From Desulfovibrio psychrotolerans (GTDB taxonomy: Bacteria > Desulfobacterota > Desulfovibrionia > Desulfovibrionales > Desulfovibrionaceae), in NCBI RefSeq assembly GCF_013340305.1, contig NZ_BLVP01000001.1, positions 62,001-126,000 of the forward strand: DNA of 64,000 bases. The letters are read 5' to 3'. Positions 27,510-35,832 of the stretch are shown one piece after another. Position numbers and translations under genes: made by a program. Within the stretch, counting starts at the first letter, position 1, and each line of letters starts with the position of its first letter. A model generated the notes under the pieces. That model was not told the DNA's origin. It saw nothing but the letters and a program-made list of their open reading frames with translations, and did not search any database.

Positions 27510-28172
27510 ATGACCGGTGAGATATGGGTTCCCTTGCTGCTGACGTTGAAGGTGGCATTTTGTGCAACGGGAATAGCCTGCGTGACAGGGGTGGTTGCTG
27601 CCTACTGTCTGGGAAAGCGGGCGTTTCCCGGCAGGGACTGGATAGATGCCGCGTGCACCCTGCCGTTGGTGCTGCCCCCCACCGTGCTGGGATATTATCT
27701 GATTGTCTTCATAGGTCGGAATGGGCTGTTGGGAGCATGGCTGGACAGAACCTTCGGCATTACACTCATGTTTACATTGCAGGGGGCGATTATCGCCGCT
27801 GCCGTGGTCTCCTTTCCCATGGTTTTCAAATCAGCACGAGCCGCACTGGAGGGGGTGCCGCAGAATTATCTGAATGCCGCACGGATAGCGGGAGCAGGTG
27901 AGTGGGAGATTTTTTTGCGCATCACGCTGCCGCTGGCTTTCAGAGGGATTCTGGCAGGAACCATGCTGGCGTTTGCCCGGGCTATGGGGGAGTTTGGCGC
28001 AACGCTCATGGTGGCGGGGAATCTGCCCGGACGCACCCAGACCCTTTCCCTTGCTGTGTACAGCGCAGTTCAGGCCGGCAACGACACGCTCGCCAACACG
28101 CTTGTAATAATAGTTTCAGTGGTTTGTGTTGTTCTATTGGTGATAACCGGGAAACTGCTTTCCCCAAAATGA
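27510..28172 (+). CDS. modB: Molybdate/tungstate ABC transporter permease ModB
   Basis: Start chosen at ATG 27510 after GGAGGCGGG; 220 residues. Five to six membrane segments are visible, with the permease coupling motif ARIAGAGEWEIFLRITLPLAFRGILAGTMLAFARAMGEFGATLMVAGNLPG split across about residues 130-180, typical of ModB. It forms the inner-membrane channel for oxyanion uptake. It is the first gene of a modB-modA-modC order, which differs from the commoner modABC. Confidence 0.92.
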   Translation: MTGEIWVPLLLTLKVAFCATGIACVTGVVAAYCLGKRAFPGRDWIDAACTLPLVLPPTVLGYYLIVFIGRNGLLGAWLDRTFGITLMFTLQGAIIAAAVVSFPMVFKSARAALEGVPQNYLNAARIAGAGEWEIFLRITLPLAFRGILAGTMLAFARAMGEFGATLMVAGNLPGRTQTLSLAVYSAVQAGNDTLANTLVIIVSVVCVVLLVITGKLLSPK

Positions 28173-28193
28173 GGCACTAGGAAGGGATATCTG

Positions 28194-28940
28194 ATGAAAC
28201 GAATTCTGATGGCCATTATGTGCGTGCTTCTTCTGAACATTCCGCTCCATGCGGCGGAACTTACTGTTTCCGCTGCAGCCAGCCTGACGGACGCCTTTGG
28301 AAAGCTGGAAACCATGTATGAAGAGAAGCATCCCGGTCTGGATGTGGTGATGAACTTTGCCGCCTCCGGCCCGCTTTATAAGCAGATAGAGCAGGGAGCC
28401 CCGGTGGATGTCTTTGTTTCCGCCAACACAAAATGGATGAATACCGCCGTGGAGGCCGGGTTTGTGAACCGGGAGGATGTTTCCGTTCTGCTGACAAACG
28501 CGCTGGTGCTTGCCGTTCCTGCCGGGAATAAAGCCAAGGTGACCGACATGGCGAGCCTGACTTCTGATTCTGTAAAGCTGGTGGCAGTGGGCACGCCGGA
28601 AACCGTGCCTGCGGGTGAATATGCCAAGACGGCCATTGTTAACTCTGATCTGTGGGATACGCTGGCCCCCAAGCTCGTTTACGGTGAGTCTGTACGACAG
28701 GTGCTGGACTATCTTGTGCGCGGAGAGGTGGACGCCGGGTTTGTGTATGCCTCTGACGCCATTAAAGGCGGAGCAGCGGTAGAGGTTGCTTCGGAAATTG
28801 CGCTGGATGAACCTGCAGAGTATCCGATGGCCGCTCTCAAGGGTTCTGCCCATCCGGAAGAGGCAAAACGGTTCACGGTGTTTCTGCAGAGCGAAGAAGC
28901 CAAGGCGGTGCTGCGCTCTTTCGGGTTCTCTGCTCCGTAA
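28194..28940 (+). CDS. modA: Molybdate/tungstate-binding periplasmic protein ModA
   Basis: The 248-residue protein has a cleavable signal peptide (MKRILMAIMCVLLLNIPLHAAEL). The mature start LTVSAAASLTDAFGKLE is the ModA family signature; the two Ser/Ala positions bind the oxyanion. Later motifs are VMNFAASGPLYKQIEQGAPVDVFVSAN and GEVDAGFVYASDA. It delivers molybdate or tungstate to ModBC. Which anion is preferred cannot be told from sequence. AGGAAGGG precedes the ATG. Confidence 0.93.
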   Translation: MKRILMAIMCVLLLNIPLHAAELTVSAAASLTDAFGKLETMYEEKHPGLDVVMNFAASGPLYKQIEQGAPVDVFVSANTKWMNTAVEAGFVNREDVSVLLTNALVLAVPAGNKAKVTDMASLTSDSVKLVAVGTPETVPAGEYAKTAIVNSDLWDTLAPKLVYGESVRQVLDYLVRGEVDAGFVYASDAIKGGAAVEVASEIALDEPAEYPMAALKGSAHPEEAKRFTVFLQSEEAKAVLRSFGFSAP

Positions 28941-28999
28941 CGGGCAATGGTGCATATCACACGTTCACATTGGCTGGTTGACCTGTTTTTGGAGTAGGC

Positions 29000-29782
29000 A
29001 TGCAATTCGACATTGATATTCGAAAAACAGTTGGCGCACGGCGATTGCCGTTGTGGAAAGAGCTTATGGGCAAATCTGAGGCACGCCGCTTTACACTGAA
29101 CACGCGGATTGTCTCAGATGTGCGCCATCTTGTGCTTGCCGGGCCTTCCGGTTCCGGGAAGTCTCTCACATTGCAGGCGGTAGCGGGCTTGCTGACTCCC
29201 GACTCCGGGCGGATTGCACTGGGGGGCCGGGTGTATTTTGACTCTGCAGCCGGAATCAACATTCCGCCCCGTCAGCGCCGCGTGGGGTATGTGTTTCAGG
29301 ATTACGCACTGTTTCCGCATTATACGGTGCGGCAGAATGTGGCCTTTGGCCTTTCCCGCTGGACATGGCGCCTTGGCAGGGAACAGGCACGTATACTGGA
29401 TGAGACGCTGGATGTGTTCGGCATCCGGTGCCTTGCAGAATCGCGCCCCGATGAATTGTCCGGCGGTCAGCGCCAGCGTGTTGCGCTGGCGCGTGCCCTT
29501 GTTGGCCGTCCTGACATGCTGTTGCTGGATGAGCCGTTCTCTGCACTTGATCAGCCTTTGCGCATCCGTATGCGCAACGAACTGGCAAGGATTTTGGAAC
29601 ACTTTGCCATCCCCATGATTCTGGTGACGCATGATGTGGACGAAGCGGAGTATTTTGCCCAGACCGTAGTGGTGTATTCCGGCGGCACCGTGCACGATGT
29701 GTTGTGTGCGGAGACTCTGGCCCGGCAGGGGGATTCTGTCTCCCGGACAGTTGGGGATGTTCTGCGGTCCGTGTACGTATAG
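29000..29782 (+). CDS. modC: Molybdate/tungstate ABC transporter ATPase ModC (short form)
   Basis: The 260-residue ATPase has Walker A GPSGSGKS (about residue 49), Q-loop VFQDYALFPHYTVRQNVAFGL, signature LSGGQRQRVALARAL and Walker B LLLDEPFSALD. It lacks the ~100-residue C-terminal TOBE/MOP domain of E. coli ModC, so oxyanion feedback on the ATPase is probably absent. It completes the modBAC cluster and ends before a strong bidirectional terminator. Confidence 0.9.
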   Translation: MQFDIDIRKTVGARRLPLWKELMGKSEARRFTLNTRIVSDVRHLVLAGPSGSGKSLTLQAVAGLLTPDSGRIALGGRVYFDSAAGINIPPRQRRVGYVFQDYALFPHYTVRQNVAFGLSRWTWRLGREQARILDETLDVFGIRCLAESRPDELSGGQRQRVALARALVGRPDMLLLDEPFSALDQPLRIRMRNELARILEHFAIPMILVTHDVDEAEYFAQTVVVYSGGTVHDVLCAETLARQGDSVSRTVGDVLRSVYV

Positions 29783-29800
29783 ACCCTGAAGCATTAAGAA

Positions 29801-29835
29801 AAATGCCCGCCGGAACGGACTTCCGGCGGGCATTT
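29801..29835. terminator. Bidirectional terminator between modC and dapA
   Basis: AAATGCCCGCCGGA and TCCGGCGGGCATTT form a perfect 14-bp stem around ACGGACT, with A and T ends serving both converging genes. Confidence 0.9.
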
Positions 29836-29857
29836 GATGTTATGGCCGCTCCAGAGA

Positions 29858-30736
29858 CTAGATGATGCCCTTGGACTTGAGACAGGCCTGCAACGCTTTT
29901 TCGCTGGATTCGGCCAGCGGAACCATGGGCAGGCGCAGTTCCAGCGAGATTTTGCCCATCATGGAAAGCGAGGTTTTGACCGGAATGGGATTTGTTTCAA
30001 TGAACATGGCTCTGCACAGGCCCTGCATGTCAAAATGCAGCCTGCGGGCCTCGTCCAGATTTCCTTCCGCAAAGGCTTTGCACAGGCCTGCCATGCGGTC
30101 CGGAATGATGTTGGAAACAACGGAGATGACACCGCACCCGCCGAGAGAAAGCAGCGGGAGCACCGTGAAGTCGTCTCCGGAAACCACCTGAAAGTCCGGG
30201 CCGCACTGTTCCAGAATGTCGGATACCTGCGCCAGATTTCCCGTAGCCTCTTTCACGCCCTTGACCTGCGGAACGTCTTTTTTCAGGCGCGCAAGGGTGC
30301 AGGGCAGCATGTTGGTGCCGGTGCGTCCGGGGACGTTGTAGAGGATGAACGGCAGGGAAACCTCTTCGGCTATGGCCTTGAAATGCTGGTACAGCCCTTC
30401 CTGGGTGGGTTTGTTGTAGTAGGGCGTGATCAGCAGGGCACCATCGGCCCCGGCTTCCTTGGCAAAGCGGGTAAGGTCGATGGCTTCTTTGGTATTATTG
30501 GAACCGGCACCGGCAAGCACAGGCACGCGTTTATTGGCCTGCTCCACGCAGATGCGTATGACCTCTCGGTGCTCCTCATGGGAGAGGGTGGCCGATTCTC
30601 CCGTGGTGCCGCAGGGCACAAGACCGTTAATTCCATTTTCGATCTGCCACTCCACCAGTTCCCTGTAGCGTTCCTCATCCACGGCACCGTTTCTGAACGG
30701 TGTTACCAGTGCCGTAAACGCACCCCTGAATTGCAT
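29858..30736 (-). CDS. dapA: 4-hydroxy-tetrahydrodipicolinate synthase
   Basis: The 292-residue protein starts [24 protein letters not shown] after a GAGGAGG site. [15 protein letters not shown] carries the pyruvate-site threonines (about residues 41-55), [12 protein letters not shown] the catalytic tyrosine (about 130-141), and GVKEATGNL the Schiff-base lysine (about 158-166). It condenses pyruvate with aspartate semialdehyde in lysine and meso-diaminopimelate synthesis. It follows dapF at 73 bp spacing in the same direction. Confidence 0.96.
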   Translation of the reverse strand: MQFRGAFTALVTPFRNGAVDEERYRELVEWQIENGINGLVPCGTTGESATLSHEEHREVIRICVEQANKRVPVLAGAGSNNTKEAIDLTRFAKEAGADGALLITPYYNKPTQEGLYQHFKAIAEEVSLPFILYNVPGRTGTNMLPCTLARLKKDVPQVKGVKEATGNLAQVSDILEQCGPDFQVVSGDDFTVLPLLSLGGCGVISVVSNIIPDRMAGLCKAFAEGNLDEARRLHFDMQGLCRAMFIETNPIPVKTSLSMMGKISLELRLPMVPLAESSEKALQACLKSKGII

Positions 30737-30809
30737 AAAAAGCCTCCTCTTCGCTCGGTCTCTCGGTGCGTCCGCCCTGCGTAAACGCGGGCGAGCGGGC
30801 CGTATGTTC

Positions 30810-31655
30810 TTAGGGCAGGGTCAGGCCCAGTGCTGCCAGATACATTTCGCCGGAATAGACGTTCAGTGCCTTGCCTTTGAGGAAGACGCAGCCATCTTCA
30901 AGGGAAATGCCCAATATCTCTCCGCCGGAGCTGCGCACGTTTACTTCCGGACCGGTCAGTCCCAGCGCGTGCGTAACTACTACTCCGGCTGCTGCTCCGG
31001 TGCCGCAGGCGTAGGTTTCATCCTCCACGCCGCGCTCGTAGGTGCGCAGATGGATATTTCCTTTGTCATGCACCGTGACGAAGTTTGCGTTGGTTCCGGC
31101 AGGAGCAAACAGAGGATGGTAACGGACATGCGCCCCCAGTTTTTTCACATCCAGCGAACCTGCGTTTTCATGCAGGTATACCGCGTGCGGAACGCCGGTG
31201 TTCACGAAGTGAATTTCATCCGGCTTGCCGTCCATATCTATGGACTTGTGGAGTTCCAGCCCTTTGGGTGGGGTGAGCTGCACCTTTACTTCGCAGTTTC
31301 GGGCATCTACCTCTGCGCGGATGGGACCGGCATCGGATCCGAAGGTGTGCACAGGACCGGCAAAGCCGAGCTTCACCGCCAGCAGTCCGGCGCAACGGGA
31401 AGCATTACCGCACATTTCAGCCCGGGAGCCATCGGCATTGTAAAAGTGCCAGCGGTAGTCCACGGAGGTATCCGGTGCCTCTTCCAGAAAGACCAGCCCG
31501 TCCGCACCCACGCCGAAAGAACGGCGGCAAACCTTGCGTGCCCATTCCGGCATGTCGGAAACCGGCAGTTTGAGCTGCCTGTTGTCTATGAAAACGAAAT
31601 CGTTGCCGCAACCCTGCATTTTATGGATGGCAACAGATTCTGAAATTGCGCTCAC
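30810..31655 (-). CDS. dapF: Diaminopimelate epimerase
   Basis: A GTG start at 31655 follows AAGGAG; 281 residues. [15 protein letters not shown] is the N-terminal motif. The catalytic cysteines are in [19 protein letters not shown] (about residues 73-91) and [18 protein letters not shown] (about 215-232). It interconverts LL- and meso-diaminopimelate. It lies between dapA and the UshA-like gene, all leftward. Confidence 0.95.
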   Translation of the reverse strand: MSAISESVAIHKMQGCGNDFVFIDNRQLKLPVSDMPEWARKVCRRSFGVGADGLVFLEEAPDTSVDYRWHFYNADGSRAEMCGNASRCAGLLAVKLGFAGPVHTFGSDAGPIRAEVDARNCEVKVQLTPPKGLELHKSIDMDGKPDEIHFVNTGVPHAVYLHENAGSLDVKKLGAHVRYHPLFAPAGTNANFVTVHDKGNIHLRTYERGVEDETYACGTGAAAGVVVTHALGLTGPEVNVRSSGGEILGISLEDGCVFLKGKALNVYSGEMYLAALGLTLP

Positions 31656-31715
31656 CGCTTTTGCTCCTTGCGCTCTGTGCGATATAGTGCCCGTATTCTT
31701 CGCAAGCCGTGGTTT

Positions 31716-32633
31716 TTATTGTTGCCCGGCCAGCAGTTCGGTTGTCTGCGGGTCGGGCCGTATTCCTTCATCGAGCAGGACAACGGGGAAGCGAACGTTG
31801 TCATCCTCGACCCAAGCCCAGTCCGGTCTGTCCGATTGACGGGAGGGCCATTCCATAAGTTCCAGAACGGCGAGAGCCATGCCCTTGCCGTATCCGCGGG
31901 CCCAGAGAACTGTGCCCTTGGTATCCATATTGCCCCGCATGCCCTGTCCTTCACCGCCGCCGAGGATGACATCGTAATACCCTGAGGCTGCGGGGAGGAA
32001 CGTTCTTTCTGCCTTTGTGCCCCACGGGCTTACGCCTATGATCAGGTCACATTGGTCGCGCAGGCGTTGGGCCAGTGCGAGCAGTTCATTTTCCTGTTCC
32101 GGGTTGCCCGCAAAGGCAGCGGGGAACAGGACAACGCCTATGGTTTTGCCCTGCACAACACTCTGCTGCACAACAGGGGTTTGGTCAACGGGGTGAAACC
32201 CGTTAGGCGGTTCCGCTCCGTGTGCCTGAAACCAGTCGCGTGCCGCCGGTTCAAGCCAGCCTGCCGCCACAGCCATGCGACTGTAAATGGTGGCAAGGGT
32301 GCCAGCATCATCCCTATGCAGCGGTGCGCCATCAGGCAGGGTGAATTCACCCGGCCCGCCGATGATAAGCAACGGTCCGTCCTGACGGTATACATCCAGC
32401 ACGCCGACCCTCCGGGCCAGCCCTCCGAGCGTTTTGCGTCCTCAGGAGGGGCAGGGATGTACCTCGCCATGCGTATTGGCAAAAAACACAATGCGCAGAA
32501 CGGGAGTGTTCTGCGCGCTGTGTGCGTCTGCCGCCCCGGCTGTTCTTAGCGGCGCAAGCGTGGTCGCAAGACAGAGAAGGCAGGCGAAATACGCCATGCG
32601 GTCAAGACCGCAACAACGGAAAAAACTATTCAT
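31716..32633 (-). CDS. UshA-like (seleno)protein with in-frame UGA, probable selenocysteine
   Basis: The frame from ATG 32633 runs 63 codons to TGA at 32444-32442, then stays open in the same frame to TAA at 31716. Read through, it gives 305 residues. An ATG at 32597 is an alternative start. A signal peptide (YFACLLCLATTLAPLRTAGA) is followed by VLRIVFFANTHGEVHPCPS, then UGA, then GRKTLGGLARRVGVLD. This matches the N-terminus of the UshA/5'-nucleotidase metallophosphatase family (xxHG...GGLARR), with a CxxU redox-type motif. NCBI and selenoproteome papers describe UshA-like selenoproteins in Deltaproteobacteria. Readthrough explains the data better than two genes: sequence homology runs across the stop and the second half has no start signal. 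Periplasmic location is expected. Function is unknown. Confidence 0.82.
32407..32430 (-). promoter_or_regulatory. Candidate bacterial SECIS hairpin
   Basis: Eleven bases 3' of the UGA the mRNA can fold GCUC/GGGU (with G-U pairs), a symmetric GGA/GGA internal loop, and GGG/CCC closing CUGG. The distance from the UGA to the loop (about 21 nt) fits the bacterial SECIS range. Folding was done by eye, without energies. Confidence 0.55.
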
Positions 32634-32901
32634 TGAGATATTCTTTGAGTTCCTTGCCAGCCCGGAAGAAGGGCAGTTGCTTGGGCTTGACCTTGACGAT
32701 TTCGCCGGTCTTTGGATTGCGGCCGGTGTAGCCGCCGTAGTCCTTGAGCTTGAAGCTGCCGAAACCGCGGATTTCCACACGGTCGCCGCTGGCAAGGGCA
32801 TTTTTCATGCTGTCCACGAAGATGTTGACCACGGTTGTCGCCTCTTCGATGGAGATGCCGTTCTGGTCTGACAAGGTTTTGATGAGTTCGCTTTTGTTCA
32901 T
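32626..32901 (-). CDS. HU/IHF-family DNA-binding protein
   Basis: The 91-residue protein shows MNKSELIKTLSDQNGISIEEATTVVNIFVDSMKNAL, GDRVEIRGFGSFKLKDYGGYTGRNPKTGE and VKVKPKQLPFFRAGKELKEYLNE, the full HU/IHF fold with the DNA-intercalating proline in RNPKTGE. HU and IHF are hard to separate here, and the GRNPKTGE form occurs in both. It bends DNA and packs the nucleoid. The UshA-like ATG overlaps its last codons. A 118-bp gap upstream may contain its promoter. Confidence 0.93.
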   Translation of the reverse strand: MNKSELIKTLSDQNGISIEEATTVVNIFVDSMKNALASGDRVEIRGFGSFKLKDYGGYTGRNPKTGEIVKVKPKQLPFFRAGKELKEYLNE

Positions 32902-33019
32902 TGCCTACTCCGGGCAGATGCGGGCATGGAGACATGCGCTATGGTTAGAAATCAAAAAGAAAAACCAACTTCGCTCGGGCAATGGGAGTATGTAATAAAT
33001 CAACCTGATATTCAAGATG

Positions 33020-33838
33020 TTATTCAAAATTAGGTTGTGTCTCTGAGGCGAACGGACCGGCAGAGATAACCGCCTGCATGGAGGTGCGCAGCCGCTGCAG
33101 CTTTACAGCCAGTGCGAACAGGTCATGAGCAGCAGGGGAGGAGGGGGCCATTTTGAGCAGGGGCTTTTGTCTGCGGACGGATTCCGGAACCATTTTGTCT
33201 GCACGGATGCCACCCAGCAGGACGGGAGTGATGCCGAGAAATTTGTCGCAGGCGGCGGCAAGACGCTTGAACGTGACTTCTTCTTCGTGCCGGTCTTCTA
33301 CCTGATTGACGATGATGTGGAAGTCTCGCACGCCGTGCTGCGTTGCCAGTACCTTGATGAGGGCGTAGCTGTCTGTGAGCGAGGTGGGTTCCGGAGTGAC
33401 GATTACAAGCCGCACATGGGCCATGGAGGCAAATTCCAGTACCGTGGGGTTGATGCCCGCGCCAAGGTCCATGAACAGGTAGTCGTATCGGGAGAACAGG
33501 GGCGAGAGTTTGCGGAACAGCATTTCGCGCAGATCCGCATCCATTTCCACCAGTTCGGGAACGCCCGAGGCGGCGGGGAGGAAGTCGAATCCGCCGGGTT
33601 CCACCTGCACGGCAATGAGGGCGGGATCCATGTCTGTATCCAGAAGCTTCTGCATGTCGTATTCAGGGGTTACGCCCAGCAGTACATCAAGGTTGGCCAA
33701 GCCCAGATCGCAATCCATAAGCAGCAGGGGAAAACCGCCGCGGAACATGCAATACCCCAGATTGAGGGCAATGTTGGATTTGCCTACGCCGCCTTTGCCG
33801 CTGAGAACGCATACACTGAGAGTTCTGTTGCTGGTCAT
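33020..33838 (-). CDS. flhG: FlhG/FleN-like MinD-family ATPase
   Basis: The 272-residue ATPase has a deviant Walker A SGKGGVGKS (residues 13-21), LLMDCDLGLANLDVLLG at about 38-54, and FMDLGAGINPTVLEF at about 118-132. LGLANLDVLLG is typical of FlhG rather than cell-division MinD. No amphipathic MinD C-terminal helix is evident. FlhG limits flagellar number at the pole with FlhF; flhF is not in this window. It lies 15 bp after a diguanylate cyclase gene in a corC-lnt-prfB-GGDEF-flhG run. Confidence 0.85.
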   Translation of the reverse strand: MTSNRTLSVCVLSGKGGVGKSNIALNLGYCMFRGGFPLLLMDCDLGLANLDVLLGVTPEYDMQKLLDTDMDPALIAVQVEPGGFDFLPAASGVPELVEMDADLREMLFRKLSPLFSRYDYLFMDLGAGINPTVLEFASMAHVRLVIVTPEPTSLTDSYALIKVLATQHGVRDFHIIVNQVEDRHEEEVTFKRLAAACDKFLGITPVLLGGIRADKMVPESVRRQKPLLKMAPSSPAAHDLFALAVKLQRLRTSMQAVISAGPFASETQPNFE

Positions 33839-33853
33839 GCTGTCACCGCAGAG

Positions 33854-34726
33854 TTATTCCGTGCCGGAAAAGAGAAATTGTTTTTCATTGGAATGGACCA
33901 TGGTGGAGCGGTCGAATGATGCTTCCTGCTGGCGGGCCACATGAACGCGGTTTTTGCCATGAGCTTTGGCTTCATAAAGCGCCATGTCCGCAAGCTCCAG
34001 CAGCTTGTTGGAAGATATGAGAGATTTGCTCCGGATACAGGACACGCCACAGGAGAAGGTGCAATGGAAAGGAGGCGACGGCGGGCAGAGGAAGCTGCGG
34101 GTTCTGAACGCTTCCAGCATGCGCTCGACCAGCGCTTTGGCGCTCAGCGCGGCGGCACCGGGCAGGATGAGGGCGAATTCCTCGCCGCCGATGCGGGCGG
34201 CCACATCGTAAGCACGGATGTTTTCACGCATGACCTGTGCGAGTACGCGCAGTACCTCGTCGCCGCAGGCGTGCCCGTAGGTGTCGTTAACTTGTTTGAA
34301 GTCGTCTATGTCCAGAACGGCAATGCTCACCTGACCGTTGCTGCGTTCCACCCGCTCCATTTCCATGCGCATGTGGCGGGTGAAGGCGCGACGGTTGGCT
34401 AGTCCGGTAAGGGCGTCGTGCTCGGTCTGATGCGTAAGTTCTTCCAGTGCCTTCTGCAGTCTGAGCAGATTGGCGCAGGATGTTGCATCAAGCCCCAGCG
34501 CCATCCAGTCTCCCAGCCCATGGGCTGCGGCCAGTTCATCCCACTTCTCGCCGGTTAATCCGGGAACGATGCGCGTTATGGCCACCAGAGTCTGCTGAGA
34601 ACAGTTTTCGTCCTTCAATTCTGCCGCATGGGAGACGAGAAGACGGCGCAGTTGCTCCAGTTCTCCGGAGAGGTCTTTCAGCTCGCCCTTTGTGGTGGGC
34701 GGTCCTTCATGGTTAGTTTTCCGCAT
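33854..34726 (-). CDS. Diguanylate cyclase (GGDEF) with inhibitory site
   Basis: The 290-residue soluble protein has an N-terminal ~95-residue helical region I do not recognise, then a GGDEF domain. LTGLANRRAF is at 106-115, DIDDFKQVNDTYGHACGDEVL at 139-159, and the active-site loop is GGEEF (180-184). RAYD at 171-174, five residues before it, is an RxxD I-site, so c-di-GMP product inhibition is likely. It starts inside the end of prfB (ATG overlapping the TAA region) and is followed by flhG, which suggests c-di-GMP input to flagellar control. Confidence 0.93.
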   Translation of the reverse strand: MRKTNHEGPPTTKGELKDLSGELEQLRRLLVSHAAELKDENCSQQTLVAITRIVPGLTGEKWDELAAAHGLGDWMALGLDATSCANLLRLQKALEELTHQTEHDALTGLANRRAFTRHMRMEMERVERSNGQVSIAVLDIDDFKQVNDTYGHACGDEVLRVLAQVMRENIRAYDVAARIGGEEFALILPGAAALSAKALVERMLEAFRTRSFLCPPSPPFHCTFSCGVSCIRSKSLISSNKLLELADMALYEAKAHGKNRVHVARQQEASFDRSTMVHSNEKQFLFSGTE

Positions 34727-35823
34727 GGAGGTAGAGGAGGAAATCTCGCAGGAATGTGTCTATCCTGCCGTTGAGCACGGCCTCGACATCCCCGATTTCC
34801 GTATTTGTCCGATGATCTTTGACCAATCGGTAGGGTTGAAGCGTATACGTGCGTATCTGACTGCCGAAGCTGATGTCCATTTTGTTCGCGTACTCTGCCT
34901 GCCGTTCATCCTGCCGTTTGCGCAGTTCCAGATCGTAGAGTCTGGCCTTGAGTATCTGCATGGCGGAGTCGCGGTTGGCGTGCTGTGATTTTTCGTTCTG
35001 GCATTGTGCCACAGTGCCCGTGGGAATGTGGGTTATGCGCACGGCGGAACTGGTGGTGTTTACGCTTTGCCCGCCGGGACCGCTGGAACGGAAGAAATCG
35101 ATGCGCAGATCCGTTTCCTTCATGTCTATGGTGATATCATCGCCTGCATCGGGAATGACATCGACAGACGCGAAGGAGGTGTGTCTGCGGCCTGAGGAAT
35201 CGAACGGAGAGATGCGGATGAGGCGATGGATGCCCCGTTCTCCCTTGAGAAGGCCGTAGGCATTGGCACCACGTATGCGCAGGGTGACGCTTTTTATGCC
35301 TGCTTCGTCACCGTCGAGAAAATCAAGATACTCCGCTTTGAAATCCTGTGCATCCGCCCAGCGGACATACATGCGCAGGAGCATCTGCGCCCAGTCCTGA
35401 GCTTCTGTTCCGCCGGCACCGGGGTGGATTTCCAGAATGGCGTCCTTGCCGTCTTCCGGTGCGGAAAGGAGCATGTTCATTTCTGTGACCTGAAGTAGCT
35501 CTTCCAGAGTGTCCGCCTGTGCGGACAGGGTTTCCAGAATTTCGGCGCTTTGGTCTTCTTCCGCGAGGGTGAGCCATTCGTCGAGGTCTTCACGCGCCTG
35601 ACGCAGTGCGTCCAGACGGGCTATCTCGTTTTCGAGAGTGCTTTTTTCCCGAAGCACGGGGGTGAGTTTTTCCGGTTTGTCCCACGCGCCGGGGCTGGAC
35701 AGCTGCTTTTCTATTTCATCCAGACGGCTCTTGCTTGATGCAAGGTCAAAGACGCCTCCACAAGGTGGAGAACTGTTCAGCCAGCGTTATGCTGCGGGTG
35801 CGGATATCGGCAAGGTGTAGCAT
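34713..35823 (-). CDS. prfB: Peptide chain release factor 2, programmed +1 frameshift
   Basis: The short first frame starts at ATG 35823 and stops at codon 26, TGA 35748-35746. The slip site reads GGAGG-CGT-CTT-TGA-C, the standard RF2 autoregulation signal (internal SD, CUU, UGA, C). After a +1 shift, translation continues from GAC 35747 to the stop at 34713, giving 369 residues in all. Domain content: coiled N-terminal domain, the peptidyl-tRNA hydrolysis motif SSGPGGQSVN and VRITHIPTG. RF2 ends translation at UGA and UAA. Low RF2 favours the shift. It lies 10 bp after lnt and overlaps the diguanylate cyclase gene. Confidence 0.93.
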
Positions 35824-35832
35824 ATGGGGATG

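Noticed and set aside
31716-32402. A separate 228-residue gene starting with GTG 32402
   Set aside because: It is in the same frame as the upstream exported N-terminus, has no ribosome site, and homology continues across the UGA.
34713-35657. prfB starting at 35657
   Set aside because: It would lack the conserved N-terminal domain, and a standard frameshift site joins it to a start at 35823.
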